DNA from: a virus
IMG/VR virus record: IMGVR_UViG_3300032116_000516
Span: 1-39,832 of that record
Direction: 5' to 3' (one strand)
Length of the DNA: 39,832 nt
The number at the start of each line of letters is the position of its first letter. The first letter of the stretch is position 1. Shown here in pieces: positions 32,824 to 39,832 of the stretch. The position numbers were made by a program, and so were the translations under genes. Below the pieces are notes generated by a model, which saw only the letters and a list, made by a program, of their open reading frames with translations, ran no database searches and was not told the origin of the DNA.

Positions 32824-33488
32824 TATTCACCTTTCTTGTAGGTAGATCTAGTATCAACACCGACGTAATAGGATACGTCAGCACCCTTAAACATCGACAC
32901 GCCCTTGGCGCAGAGAGTTACTTCGTAATCCTGCGGAAGCAACTTAAGGTTATCGGTCTTGAGAATGAGAGTGAAGGTGTCGTTAGTATCACCGATCTCT
33001 ACACCGAATGCGTCTGACGATTTGTTGTTGCTGTCGATTGCTCGCAGATAGCACTTACCATCCTCGCCGATAAATGCAATCTCACCAAACTGGAAAACAC
33101 CTGCCGCTTTCATTACAGACTGCAGATCTGCCCATTTCACGCTCACAGATACGTCAGCGGTTGGGATACCGATCTCTCTTTCAGGCGCAGCGACGATCAT
33201 CGAGATGTCAGCGAAGACATACTTCGTTTTGAGCTTGCCTTCAGAGATGATGAAGTACTTGTCATGGAATTCAACGTCTGGGTTTTGATACAGACTCAAC
33301 ATGGACAGGAAGCGAGAAAGATCATAGATAACAGCTTCGGATGGAAACTGATCCTCGATGTTCGCAATCGCGATCAAATTCTTTTCTGGCGTAATCGTAC
33401 GCAAAACCTTTCCAGGTTTCATGACGATTGATTTGTTGATGGTGGAAAAGCTCTTAAGGATAGTAAGAGTGCGTTCAGAAAATTTCAT
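32823..33488 (-). CDS. 45: DNA polymerase sliding clamp gp45
   Basis: The protein has 221 residues from ATG 33488 (T4 gp45 is 228). Opening MKFSERTLTILKSFSTINKSIVMKPGKVLRTI and later PSEAVIYDLSRFLSMLSLY, FGVEIGDTND and KLLPQDYEVTLCAKGVSMFKG match the family. The trimeric ring tethers polymerase and, in T4, also activates late transcription through gp33 and gp55, in line with the many late boxes here. An in-frame ATG at 33509 exists, but AAGGAG lies between the two, so 33488 is the better start. It heads the replication operon. Confidence 0.96.
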   Translation of the reverse strand: MKFSERTLTILKSFSTINKSIVMKPGKVLRTITPEKNLIAIANIEDQFPSEAVIYDLSRFLSMLSLYQNPDVEFHDKYFIISEGKLKTKYVFADISMIVAAPEREIGIPTADVSVSVKWADLQSVMKAAGVFQFGEIAFIGEDGKCYLRAIDSNNKSSDAFGVEIGDTNDTFTLILKTDNLKLLPQDYEVTLCAKGVSMFKGADVSYYVGVDTRSTYKKGE

Positions 33489-33523
33489 AGTATATCTCTC
33501 CTTGATCATTATTCATTAGTATA

Positions 33524-33552
33524 TGTATATCACATGGTTTTGCATTTGTCAA
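33524..33552 (-). promoter_or_regulatory. Sigma70-like early promoter for the gp45 operon
   Basis: -35 TTGACA (33547-33552, perfect), 17-base spacer, -10 TATACA (33524-33529, 4 of 6). It lies fully in the 69-base gap upstream of gp45, giving a leader of about 28 bases. Host RNA polymerase would start the replication genes early from here. Confidence 0.7.
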
Positions 33553-33557
33553 CAACA

Positions 33558-34436
33558 TTAAGGTCTAAATGCTTTCTTCTTCTTTTCTTTGTAAGTCTTT
33601 TCATTCGATTCTCTACTGGCTGTCGGATTTGCTCCAATTGAAGCAATCGCTCCCATGGATCCCTTGAAGATATAAGAACCGACGTGCTGTAGTTCCATCC
33701 AAGGACACATGTGTAGTTTAATTCCGATAGCTCGAGCTTTCTGACAGAAGAAGTAATCTTCTGATAGATAACGCTTTGATACTGGATCTATCTCGCAATC
33801 AAAGAATGCAGTGATCTCACGAGAACCATCAAAGTTTTTCGTGCGAACGTGGTCTGGAATGTATCTAAGTTCAGGATACGCATCCCTATACTTTTCCAAT
33901 ACCTCACGAGGAATAAGCATGAAACCGGTACCACCCTCGCTTACTTCGACTGGTCGGTCGATACGAAACGACGTATGCCCTTTTGCTGGATTAAAGACAT
34001 AGTCAGCAGTATAGAAGTCAAGATCGAGCGGGTTCTCAGCCTTACCCATCTCGACAGCTTTCTTTACCTTTTCCCAAGCAATCGTCTTCTTAGGATATGG
34101 CCCAGTCATAATGTCATACTCATCCGGCTGTAGAGTCTGAATTCCTAGAAGGGATAGAACATCGTTAGGACGGAAGCCAATATCAGAGTCAATAAACATT
34201 AGATGAGTACAATCGGAGCGAAGAAACTCGTCTGCAACGTAGTTTCTTGCTCTCTGAACCAAGCTCTCGTTAAACAGGTAGTAGAATTTAAGACTGATGT
34301 CATACTTTGCGCAGAGAGTGGCTAGGTCGTTGGTCGACTTACAGTACATACCTGCGCATTGTCCACCATACATTGGAGTTCCAATGAAGATAGAATATTT
34401 TCTGAGGTGCTCAGCAGTGACTTGTAGTTGCATCAT
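33558..34436 (-). CDS. GT-A fold glycosyltransferase-like protein
   Basis: The protein has 292 residues. The N-terminal part (IFIGTPMYGGQCAGMYCKS) and then NYVADEFLRSDCTHLMFIDSDIGF, with a DxD-type metal site Asp83-Ser-Asp85, are typical of GT-A glycosyltransferases. A second block, EGGTGFMLIPREVLEKY and LSEDYFFCQKARAIGIKL, supplies the acceptor side and an ED catalytic pair. The start is ATG 34436 or 34433 (AAGGAG upstream). It overlaps no neighbour and follows the exonuclease gene by 7 bases. Substrate is unknown: the phage DNA or a host glycan are both possible. Confidence 0.75.
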   Translation of the reverse strand: MMQLQVTAEHLRKYSIFIGTPMYGGQCAGMYCKSTNDLATLCAKYDISLKFYYLFNESLVQRARNYVADEFLRSDCTHLMFIDSDIGFRPNDVLSLLGIQTLQPDEYDIMTGPYPKKTIAWEKVKKAVEMGKAENPLDLDFYTADYVFNPAKGHTSFRIDRPVEVSEGGTGFMLIPREVLEKYRDAYPELRYIPDHVRTKNFDGSREITAFFDCEIDPVSKRYLSEDYFFCQKARAIGIKLHMCPWMELQHVGSYIFKGSMGAIASIGANPTASRESNEKTYKEKKKKAFRP

Positions 34437-34443
34437 TTACTCC

Positions 34444-35070
34444 TTATAATAGGTCAAGATCGTTTTCAGCACGATGTATTTGTTGAAAACGAAGTACGTC
34501 AGCAAGAATATCCCACGCGCTGTCGTGTTTTTTAAATGATTTATTCCACTTCTCTTCATTGAGCATTGGTGTAAATCCATTCGTAGTCGAGAAGTTCATC
34601 TTTGCATCGATGTAGGTTCGCGTGTCACGAACTTTCCAATACTTAAGGTACTCTTCAAGATGAAGGCGCTTGCCTTCGGCATCAAACAAACGAGATAGAA
34701 TGATTGGATCGAAAGTATTAGAACGACTCCACCAATAGTCAATCTTTGGCGACTTAATTAGGAACTCGTGAAACTGTTGAATAAATTCTTTAACCGTTAG
34801 ATCCGTCTTCTTTGGCGCAATGTTAGCGCGAACATCTGCATCTTGTTCTTCCCAGAACTGCAGAGTGCTCTTGTCAATTTCCCAACTATAGTTCTTTACT
34901 TGATCCACTACGGACAGCTTAAACTTTCTAGTCTCAGTGATGCTGTTTAGAGAGTACGGATTACTCGTAAACTTTTCGAAATTGAATACCATCACTGAGC
35001 AGTCGATTACAGCACACTTGGTCGCATCCTTTCCCATGGTCTCAAAGTCGATTATAAGATGGTTAGTCAT
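34444..35070 (-). CDS. dexA: DexA-like DEDDh 3'-5' exonuclease
   Basis: The protein has 208 residues (T4 DexA is 227). The active site is complete: Asp8 and Glu10 (IIDFETMG), Asp121 (RSNTFDPIIL), and His182 with Asp187 (KHDSAWDILADVLRF). Such enzymes degrade nucleic acid 3' ends; T4 DexA acts on DNA, and related domains act on RNA. The ATG overlaps the stop of the methyltransferase gene (ATGA, 35067-35070). The C-terminus NDLDLL is acidic-hydrophobic, as in clamp-binding tails, though shorter than the two described elsewhere. Confidence 0.88.
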   Translation of the reverse strand: MTNHLIIDFETMGKDATKCAVIDCSVMVFNFEKFTSNPYSLNSITETRKFKLSVVDQVKNYSWEIDKSTLQFWEEQDADVRANIAPKKTDLTVKEFIQQFHEFLIKSPKIDYWWSRSNTFDPIILSRLFDAEGKRLHLEEYLKYWKVRDTRTYIDAKMNFSTTNGFTPMLNEEKWNKSFKKHDSAWDILADVLRFQQIHRAENDLDLL

Positions 35071-36284
35071 ACAAAAAATTCCTCTAGAGTTGCTTTCTGC
35101 GATCCTGTTCCGAGAGGATCGTATTCATTCTTTTCGTAGTGATTGTTCTGACGTAGATAGTTTGTGCCGGACATAGGCAACTCGCCACGAACGAACTTTG
35201 CGATCTCAGAATGAATATCACGCGAAGTTGGTACAGGAACGTTTTGCGCAATATGGTTCATTTTAGCAAGACCGCCGACGAGTTCGAAGTCGTGAGGGAA
35301 GCCCATCATATGCAGAGCTTCACGAACCGTAAGGGAACGGTCGTGAATTGGATGTATCGTATCAGCAAGGTTACGGCCGATAACAGCATTCATGCATTCA
35401 TCGAATACATGAGTCGAGCTATCCCAGATGCCTTTATTATCTGCGAACTTTTTAATGGCGTGTTCCGATACTTTGATACCACGAGCGTGGCCGACCTCGT
35501 GCATCCACTTGTTTGCTTCGTCGAGTAGACCACTACGATTAATGTAGTTAAAAGCTGTTATGTTACCGCTACGAATAATGACGTCCCTTGGGTTTTCATT
35601 TGTTCTTGCTTTGATAAACGCATAGTATGGTTCATCGTCGAGTTTGTTATTGATAACAAGATCGTGTTGCAGCGTATTGTTCTCTATCTCTGCTAGATAC
35701 TCACGGAAGTTCTTACGATCGCGTTTGAACCAAGCCATGATAGGTGCCTTCTCAGACTTCCAACCAATAGCAAAAGTACGATCGCGAGCTTGCGGAATGC
35801 CGTGATACATCGTAGATGTTTTGTACAGAGTTAAACTATAACCTCTTTTATTACAAATGTCAAACAAATTGTTCGCGACCGCCCGACCCTTATTCGTATA
35901 GAGAGCAGGAGCGTTTTCTACAACGACTGCCTTTGCTTCAAATAGGTCGATCGCGTCCTCGAATACCTTGTACATCCATTCGTTCTTAGCACAGTTTGCG
36001 CCCTTTGCTTCCGCAGTCTGGCCTGTGTTCAACTGAGAAAGAGCAGCACAGGGTGGAGTACCCGACACAACGTCCACCTTATGAATTGGCGGACCGTTAT
36101 CTAGAAGACGATACTCTAATCCACGTCCTTTTACGTTGTTCTGATAGTTGACGTAGTGACTATCGTTTGCTTGAAATCCATCGTATGAGTAGATAGCAAG
36201 AGGAGGAACTCCGAAAGCTTTTTCTGCGCCGAGCATCTGTCCACCAATGAGTGGGATATGAGGTACCCAAGTAATATCAGTCAT
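35067..36284 (-). CDS. Cytosine-C5 DNA methyltransferase
   Basis: The protein has 405 residues. Motif I is reduced to LIGGQMLGAEKAFG; motif IV is GTPPCAALSQ with catalytic Cys79; motif VI is ENAPALY (123-129); motif VIII QARDRTFAIG (165-174). A recognition region follows, and then VREALHMMGFPHDF and IAQNVPVPTSRDI serve as motifs IX-X. It should transfer a methyl from SAM to cytosine C5. The C-terminus is QKATLEEFFV, very like clamp-binding tails of T4-type polymerases. Coupled to dexA. Target sequence cannot be read. It may protect phage DNA from restriction or prime bases for further modification. Confidence 0.9.
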   Translation of the reverse strand: MTDITWVPHIPLIGGQMLGAEKAFGVPPLAIYSYDGFQANDSHYVNYQNNVKGRGLEYRLLDNGPPIHKVDVVSGTPPCAALSQLNTGQTAEAKGANCAKNEWMYKVFEDAIDLFEAKAVVVENAPALYTNKGRAVANNLFDICNKRGYSLTLYKTSTMYHGIPQARDRTFAIGWKSEKAPIMAWFKRDRKNFREYLAEIENNTLQHDLVINNKLDDEPYYAFIKARTNENPRDVIIRSGNITAFNYINRSGLLDEANKWMHEVGHARGIKVSEHAIKKFADNKGIWDSSTHVFDECMNAVIGRNLADTIHPIHDRSLTVREALHMMGFPHDFELVGGLAKMNHIAQNVPVPTSRDIHSEIAKFVRGELPMSGTNYLRQNNHYEKNEYDPLGTGSQKATLEEFFV

Positions 36285-36294
36285 TATTTTATCC

Positions 36295-37542
36295 TTATGT
36301 AAAAAAGTCTTCGAGAGTCGTTACAGTCTTCTTTTCAAAGACTCTTACGTCTGGGCGTTGATAGCTAGGATCAAACGTAGACATGATCTTATCGTTAATG
36401 AAAGTACCGTCGTAATATTCCGGCTTAAGAACAGCTTTGCGAAGATCCTTAAGTAACGTCTCGTATTCATCTTGATTATCAATCAGATGCTGCATACGCT
36501 CGTAGAACTCAGAAGGAGTCTTTGGACGCAGAAAGTCTGGAATAGGAAGGTGACTCTGCATATCGTAAGTCGGATGCAGGAACGGAATTACACCCGCGTG
36601 GATCATTTCGATATATTTCGAAGTAACCCAGCCTTCTTTGATAGGAATAATGAACGTGAACTTAACGTCTCTAAGTTTCTTCTGAAGTTCGTCGATATGC
36701 ATGGACCCCTTAAAGCGAGAGTCTTTACTTACAGCATCGTGTTCCCACTTGCCATAGATCTCAACGTCTTCAAACTTATCTAGTACCCATTCCTTAAGTA
36801 GATCGTAACGCGACGGCTTACCTTCGTTAAGAACAACCATGAAGTCCGTCTTGCGACCGAGATTAACTTCTTGAGTATACTCATAGTCACCACAGAACGC
36901 AGTTTCCATTCCTGCGTACTCAGAGTGTACGACTCGAGTGATACGCTCTTGATCTTCGTAGCTACGAATAGAAAACGTTTCGTAGTCGTAATCAAACTGG
37001 CCAAGAGAACGCATCGGCATATGGAACATATCACGCGGTTGCTTAATTGTATAACGCGGATCGTTAACGATCTCAATATACGGTGGCTTCTCTTGGTTCA
37101 GCCAAGTAAAGATCGGTGTCGTGTACCACTTAGTCATGTCGAGAGTCTGAGCTGGCTTTCCATCGTTACCTTCGCGAACCTTTTCGATACGGTCAGGAAT
37201 AGTAACGTTGCTCAGTTGGCCGACCATCATAATGGTAAAGTCTAGAGTGATCTGCTTTTCTTTGAAGTAATTAACAATATGATCAAAATACTTCTGAGAA
37301 ATATCAAGACCAACACCTTCCCATACGTCTACAACATTATCATATGGAAACAGATCTGCTTTTTCGATCTCAGAAAGAGTCGCAAAGTCAGATCTGCCGA
37401 TGATAAAGAAAGTTTTATCTGGGTTGTTATTAGCAACTGCACGCAGAGTACATGATGCTTCGTTATCACCGCCGATTGGCGAGTACTTAGTATTTCTAAA
37501 CTTTACGGATTTGCCAACTTTGCAAAAACCAATCTTCATCAT
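36295..37542 (-). CDS. GT-B type glycosyltransferase with possible clamp-binding tail
   Basis: The protein has 415 residues. The C-terminal half holds KFTFIIPIKEGWVTSKYIEMIHAGVIPFLHPTYD (about 293-327), where Glu312, Gly317 and Pro320 form the donor-binding ExxxxGxxP pattern of GT-B enzymes. The N-terminal half lacks recognised domains but is mixed alpha/beta. The last residues, TVTTLEDFFT, repeat the tail of the adjacent C5-methyltransferase. The start is ATG 37542 (coupled as ATGA with the upstream HAD gene) or 37539. Transfer of a sugar to modified phage DNA is my preferred reading, because of the shared tail and neighbours, but a glycan acceptor cannot be excluded. Confidence 0.75.
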   Translation of the reverse strand: MMKIGFCKVGKSVKFRNTKYSPIGGDNEASCTLRAVANNNPDKTFFIIGRSDFATLSEIEKADLFPYDNVVDVWEGVGLDISQKYFDHIVNYFKEKQITLDFTIMMVGQLSNVTIPDRIEKVREGNDGKPAQTLDMTKWYTTPIFTWLNQEKPPYIEIVNDPRYTIKQPRDMFHMPMRSLGQFDYDYETFSIRSYEDQERITRVVHSEYAGMETAFCGDYEYTQEVNLGRKTDFMVVLNEGKPSRYDLLKEWVLDKFEDVEIYGKWEHDAVSKDSRFKGSMHIDELQKKLRDVKFTFIIPIKEGWVTSKYIEMIHAGVIPFLHPTYDMQSHLPIPDFLRPKTPSEFYERMQHLIDNQDEYETLLKDLRKAVLKPEYYDGTFINDKIMSTFDPSYQRPDVRVFEKKTVTTLEDFFT

Positions 37543-37901
37543 TTATCCCTCATAATCCATTCAATAAATTGATTCGGCAAGAGTGCCTTGTCATCTACAT
37601 AGTATACTGCATTTGGTTTGCCAAACTGAAGTTCGTCGTATGGAACATCATGTTCCTTGAGCCAGTTAATCGTAAGCTCGCCGACATCTTCTATGACTTT
37701 ATTTATATCACCGTTATGTGTCGCCATTCGCCTAGCAGTAAAAAGAACGATGCGGTATCCGGACTGTTTCGCCTTTCTGATGGCATCGATCATTTCTTTG
37801 ATCGGTTTCGCCTTTCCATACTTCTCGAACGTATCCTTCTCCGCATCGTTAGGTATACAAATAGTGTGATCAATATCTATTACTAGTGTAGGCATACTCA
37901 T
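37539..37901 (-). CDS. HAD-family phosphatase
   Basis: The protein has about 120 residues. HAD motif I is VIDIDHTI (nucleophile and general acid Asp), motif II LFTARR, a Lys in FGKPNAVY, and motif IV VDDKAL. This short cap-less form is common in polysaccharide and nucleotide-sugar gene clusters. AAGGA ends 8 bases before ATG 37901; ATG 37907 and 37895 are other options. The gene overlaps the upstream kinase/nucleotidyltransferase gene by about 32 bases and the glycosyltransferase by 4. It probably removes a phosphate from a sugar or related intermediate. Confidence 0.82.
   Translation of the reverse strand: MSMPTLVIDIDHTICIPNDAEKDTFEKYGKAKPIKEMIDAIRKAKQSGYRIVLFTARRMATHNGDINKVIEDVGELTINWLKEHDVPYDELQFGKPNAVYYVDDKALLPNQFIEWIMRDK
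37700..37707 (-). promoter_or_regulatory. Possible internal late promoter (TATAAATA)
   Basis: Exact late box inside the HAD gene, about 160 bases before the glycosyltransferase ATG. It could drive late expression of the glycosyltransferase, methyltransferase, dexA and GT-A genes without the donor-synthesis genes. One exact match inside a gene is not far above chance in this AT-rich sequence. Confidence 0.35.
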
Positions 37902-39384
37902 GCACATAGTCCTTCATTTGTTGTTGCCGATTAGGGCTGTCATAGTGTAGAGGGATTGCTGTCGCAATCAGAAGTGCACCACCGTCAATGATCTCTTCGT
38001 ACTCATTAGGATAGTACTTACGAATGATCTTACTAAAGCTTTCACGAACATACTTAGGATACGGCTTATTATGAAATAGCGAGTTATAGCCGTGATAGAG
38101 ATCGTGAGAAAGTTTGCATAGATCGTATAGATGATCGCCACTGCATCCGATATGATTACCGTATTCACCACGAGGATCCAGCAGAGTGATGCTGTCATTA
38201 TATGGATTATACAACACATTTCCAAAATGTAAATCACCATGCATAGCTTGTACGGGCAGCGCCTTAATCATGCATTTAATCGCAACATCCATATAGAATT
38301 GTTTTTGAGGATGGTGAATGTCCGTCTTTACAAGTCTATCAGACGTCTTTGTGATCCACATCTTACGAGCGTTTGCACTAAAGTCCTCAAGAAAATCCGC
38401 GCCAGGAGTTTTATGAAAGTGGTTACGAACAGAAAGTATAACCTTTTCAATTAGATAGTCTATAGTACTCTTAGAGATGTCCTCGTGGATGAACAAGTCA
38501 GACAGCAGAGTACCGGACTCATAAGACAAGGATAGGCCGTATTCATCATCTAGCACCTTCGGGACGAACATTCGCTGCTTAGAGTTGAGTCCACCATACC
38601 ACTTCTTTTCGTTCATAACAGTCTTTACGGCGAAGTCGTTCGTATAGTTTGGAATCTTCGTTACTACGTTAAGATCGGGATCGTACTTAAACGAATTGAA
38701 CTCTCTTGCTTTAAAAGTAAGGAACTCAGCACAGGTACGATGATACGAGGCAATGTCTCCGATGTCGTACCACTTGCTCGTATTCACTCTTTCGAATGAT
38801 TTAACAGTCAGCTTAGAATACATCTCAAGAGCAAACGAGATATCGTATTCTGAAGTATGTGAGAATGAATGATATGCTGCGTGCCCATCTTTAAAACTAT
38901 AAAGACCGACGAGAGCTACACCATCTTTGACTGTCTCGGCTGGTTTATTGAAGAAGTTCTTACCATCCCACATACACCACGCAAAGTGATCCTCCACTTC
39001 TTTAGTAAGAAGGAAATCCGTTCCAAGAGGAAGATCTTCATCAAGAATGATTGCATCTCCGAGCCAGACAACAAGAGGCAAGTCTTTATTCGATAGTTCC
39101 TCAATGCCAACACGAATAGCATCACGGGGACCGTTCAACGATCCCTGCTTTACACAACGAATGTCGTCGCTATATATGCTCTTACTTGCCCACTCACGAA
39201 TGTCGTCATACTTACCGTCAACGATTACGATCTCACCGATATCAGAACAGTTCTTATAGATCGAGTCAATAATATACTCGATGGCAGGTTTGCCGTGGAT
39301 ACGAACCATCGCCTTGGAACAGTTTGTTGTAAGCGGACGAAGTCGAGTAGCCTCACCCGCCGCTGGAATTACTACATTTATCAT
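37870..39384 (-). CDS. Nucleotidyltransferase-kinase fusion (NDP-sugar or CDP-choline type synthesis)
   Basis: The protein has 504 residues from ATG 39384. Domain 1 (1 to ~235) is a sugar/choline-phosphate nucleotidyltransferase: NVVIPAAGEATRLRPLTTNCSKAMVRIHGKP, then VVWLGDAIILDED. Domain 2 (~250-500) is an APH/choline-kinase-like fold: MHGDLHFGNVLYNP (381-394; His382, Asp384, Asn389) and LLDPRG with Asp403. The pair could phosphorylate a sugar or amino alcohol and then activate it with a nucleotide, like MurU plus AmgK, or LicC plus LicA. The start is supported by GGAG 8 bases upstream; earlier in-frame ATGs reach 39411. It overlaps the upstream methyltransferase by 32 bases. Confidence 0.85.
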   Translation of the reverse strand: MINVVIPAAGEATRLRPLTTNCSKAMVRIHGKPAIEYIIDSIYKNCSDIGEIVIVDGKYDDIREWASKSIYSDDIRCVKQGSLNGPRDAIRVGIEELSNKDLPLVVWLGDAIILDEDLPLGTDFLLTKEVEDHFAWCMWDGKNFFNKPAETVKDGVALVGLYSFKDGHAAYHSFSHTSEYDISFALEMYSKLTVKSFERVNTSKWYDIGDIASYHRTCAEFLTFKAREFNSFKYDPDLNVVTKIPNYTNDFAVKTVMNEKKWYGGLNSKQRMFVPKVLDDEYGLSLSYESGTLLSDLFIHEDISKSTIDYLIEKVILSVRNHFHKTPGADFLEDFSANARKMWITKTSDRLVKTDIHHPQKQFYMDVAIKCMIKALPVQAMHGDLHFGNVLYNPYNDSITLLDPRGEYGNHIGCSGDHLYDLCKLSHDLYHGYNSLFHNKPYPKYVRESFSKIIRKYYPNEYEEIIDGGALLIATAIPLHYDSPNRQQQMKDYVHEYAYTSNRY

Positions 39385-39832
39385 AATGTTCTCTCCATTC
39401 ATCATATTCATCTTTTAACAAGACCCATCGTAAATTCGTAGAGTCTACTTTCTTTCGCTTATCCCAGACGATCCACATATACGCAATCATGCCGCCAATC
39501 TGATGTGTCTTATTTATGGGTTCTATCAGGCCCGTGTTGAATCTAACACGATCACTTAGAAAAATAATATCACTTGGCGGGTAATTTGTAAACAAGTTTT
39601 TTCGCTTTTGACCTTCAAGAAATGTAAGGCGAACGAACATCGCTGTTACGTCGTATTCCTTTACTGCCTTGTCTGCGATAAGATAAGGAAGATCCTTATG
39701 ATAGGGCGGGTTCGTAACGAGAGCTTCTGCACCTAACGGCTTCTGAAGAGAAAGAACGTCTTGGCCAACTGTAACAGGACATAACAGATTATCGTATTGA
39801 TGAAGATCAAAGGATTGAACATTATGGTCATG
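39353..39832 (-). CDS. Adenine-type DNA methyltransferase, 5' end outside window
   Basis: The frame is open from the right edge to TGA 39353 (159 codons visible), so the N-terminus with the SAM motif I is missing. It contains TNPPYHKDLPY, the NPPY motif IV of N6-adenine (amino) methyltransferases, then ADKAVKEYDVTAMFVRLTFLEGQKRKNLF and AYMWIVWDKRKK, the end pattern of phage methyltransferases of this type. Predicted role is methylation of an exocyclic amino group on DNA. The stop overlaps the start region of the nucleotidyltransferase-kinase gene, so it belongs to the same operon. Substrate strand and target are unknown. Confidence 0.82.
   Translation of the reverse strand, partial: HDHNVQSFDLHQYDNLLCPVTVGQDVLSLQKPLGAEALVTNPPYHKDLPYLIADKAVKEYDVTAMFVRLTFLEGQKRKNLFTNYPPSDIIFLSDRVRFNTGLIEPINKTHQIGGMIAYMWIVWDKRKKVDSTNLRWVLLKDEYDEWREHYDKCSNSSGG

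Noticed and set aside
33489-33509. Earlier ATG for gp45
   Set aside because: The AAGGAG ribosome site would lie inside the coding region; the downstream ATG gives the family start MKFSERTL.

Overview
The window is part of the genome of a T4-like contractile-tailed phage (Straboviridae/Kyanoviridae-like, the 'marine' branch that includes cyanophages and pelagiphages). The evidence is a T4-ordered baseplate set (gp53, gp27-like, gp5, gp25, gp6, gp7 position, gp8, DUF4815), a T4-ordered clamp and clamp-loader set (gp45, gp44, gp62, RegA), and exact T4-type late promoter boxes (TATAAATA) in intergenic positions. A viral small heat-shock protein and the large virion proteins resemble cyanophage-like phages rather than T4 itself. 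The sequence does not identify the host. I saw no tRNA, integrase, insertion sequence or CRISPR array.

Layout. (1) 1-6648, minus strand: the distal tail/adhesin module. It holds a collagen-like fibre running off the left edge, a small virion protein, a 1074-residue beta-helix type fibre, a fibre with a C-terminal S74 self-cleaving chaperone, and a 58-residue gene. (2) 6645-24498, minus: baseplate genes, tightly packed with 1-20 base overlaps or gaps. Two carry peptidoglycan hydrolase domains: GH24 lysozyme on gp5 and M15 peptidase on an unnamed tail protein. (3) 24499-24560: a divergent control region with two face-to-face late promoter boxes. (4) 24561-29208, plus strand: gp4, an unassigned protein, a tail-tube-family protein, gp26, a 55-residue ORF in its -1 frame behind a perfect slippery heptamer, and a gp29/tape-measure-like protein. 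A bidirectional terminator follows. (5) 29237-33488, minus: Hsp20, a 73-residue protein, a divergent dUTPase, RegA, gp62, a CxxC protein, gp44, a 63-residue protein and gp45, with a sigma70-like promoter ahead of gp45. (6) 33558-39832, minus: a GT-A glycosyltransferase, a DexA-like exonuclease, a cytosine-C5 methyltransferase, a GT-B glycosyltransferase, a HAD phosphatase, a nucleotidyltransferase-kinase fusion, and the 3' part of an NPPY-type adenine methyltransferase that runs off the right edge.

The most interesting region is (6). It combines DNA methylation with sugar (or choline-like) activation and transfer. The C5-methyltransferase and the adjacent GT-B glycosyltransferase end in nearly the same short tail (TLEEFFV and TLEDFFT), which looks like the C-terminal clamp-binding peptide of T4-type DNA polymerases. 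The two enzymes may therefore ride the gp45 clamp and modify the phage's own DNA, while the kinase/nucleotidyltransferase and phosphatase supply the activated donor. This is a hypothesis: no TET-type oxygenase or other 5mC hydroxylase is visible here, though it could lie beyond the right edge.

Other results worth attention are a probable -1 frameshift fusing gp26 to a small ORF (a lambda G/GT-like arrangement just before the tape-measure gene), a gp5 whose lysozyme lies after the needle rather than before it, a late promoter placed inside a terminator hairpin upstream of hsp20, and a 19-base leader shared by two genes.
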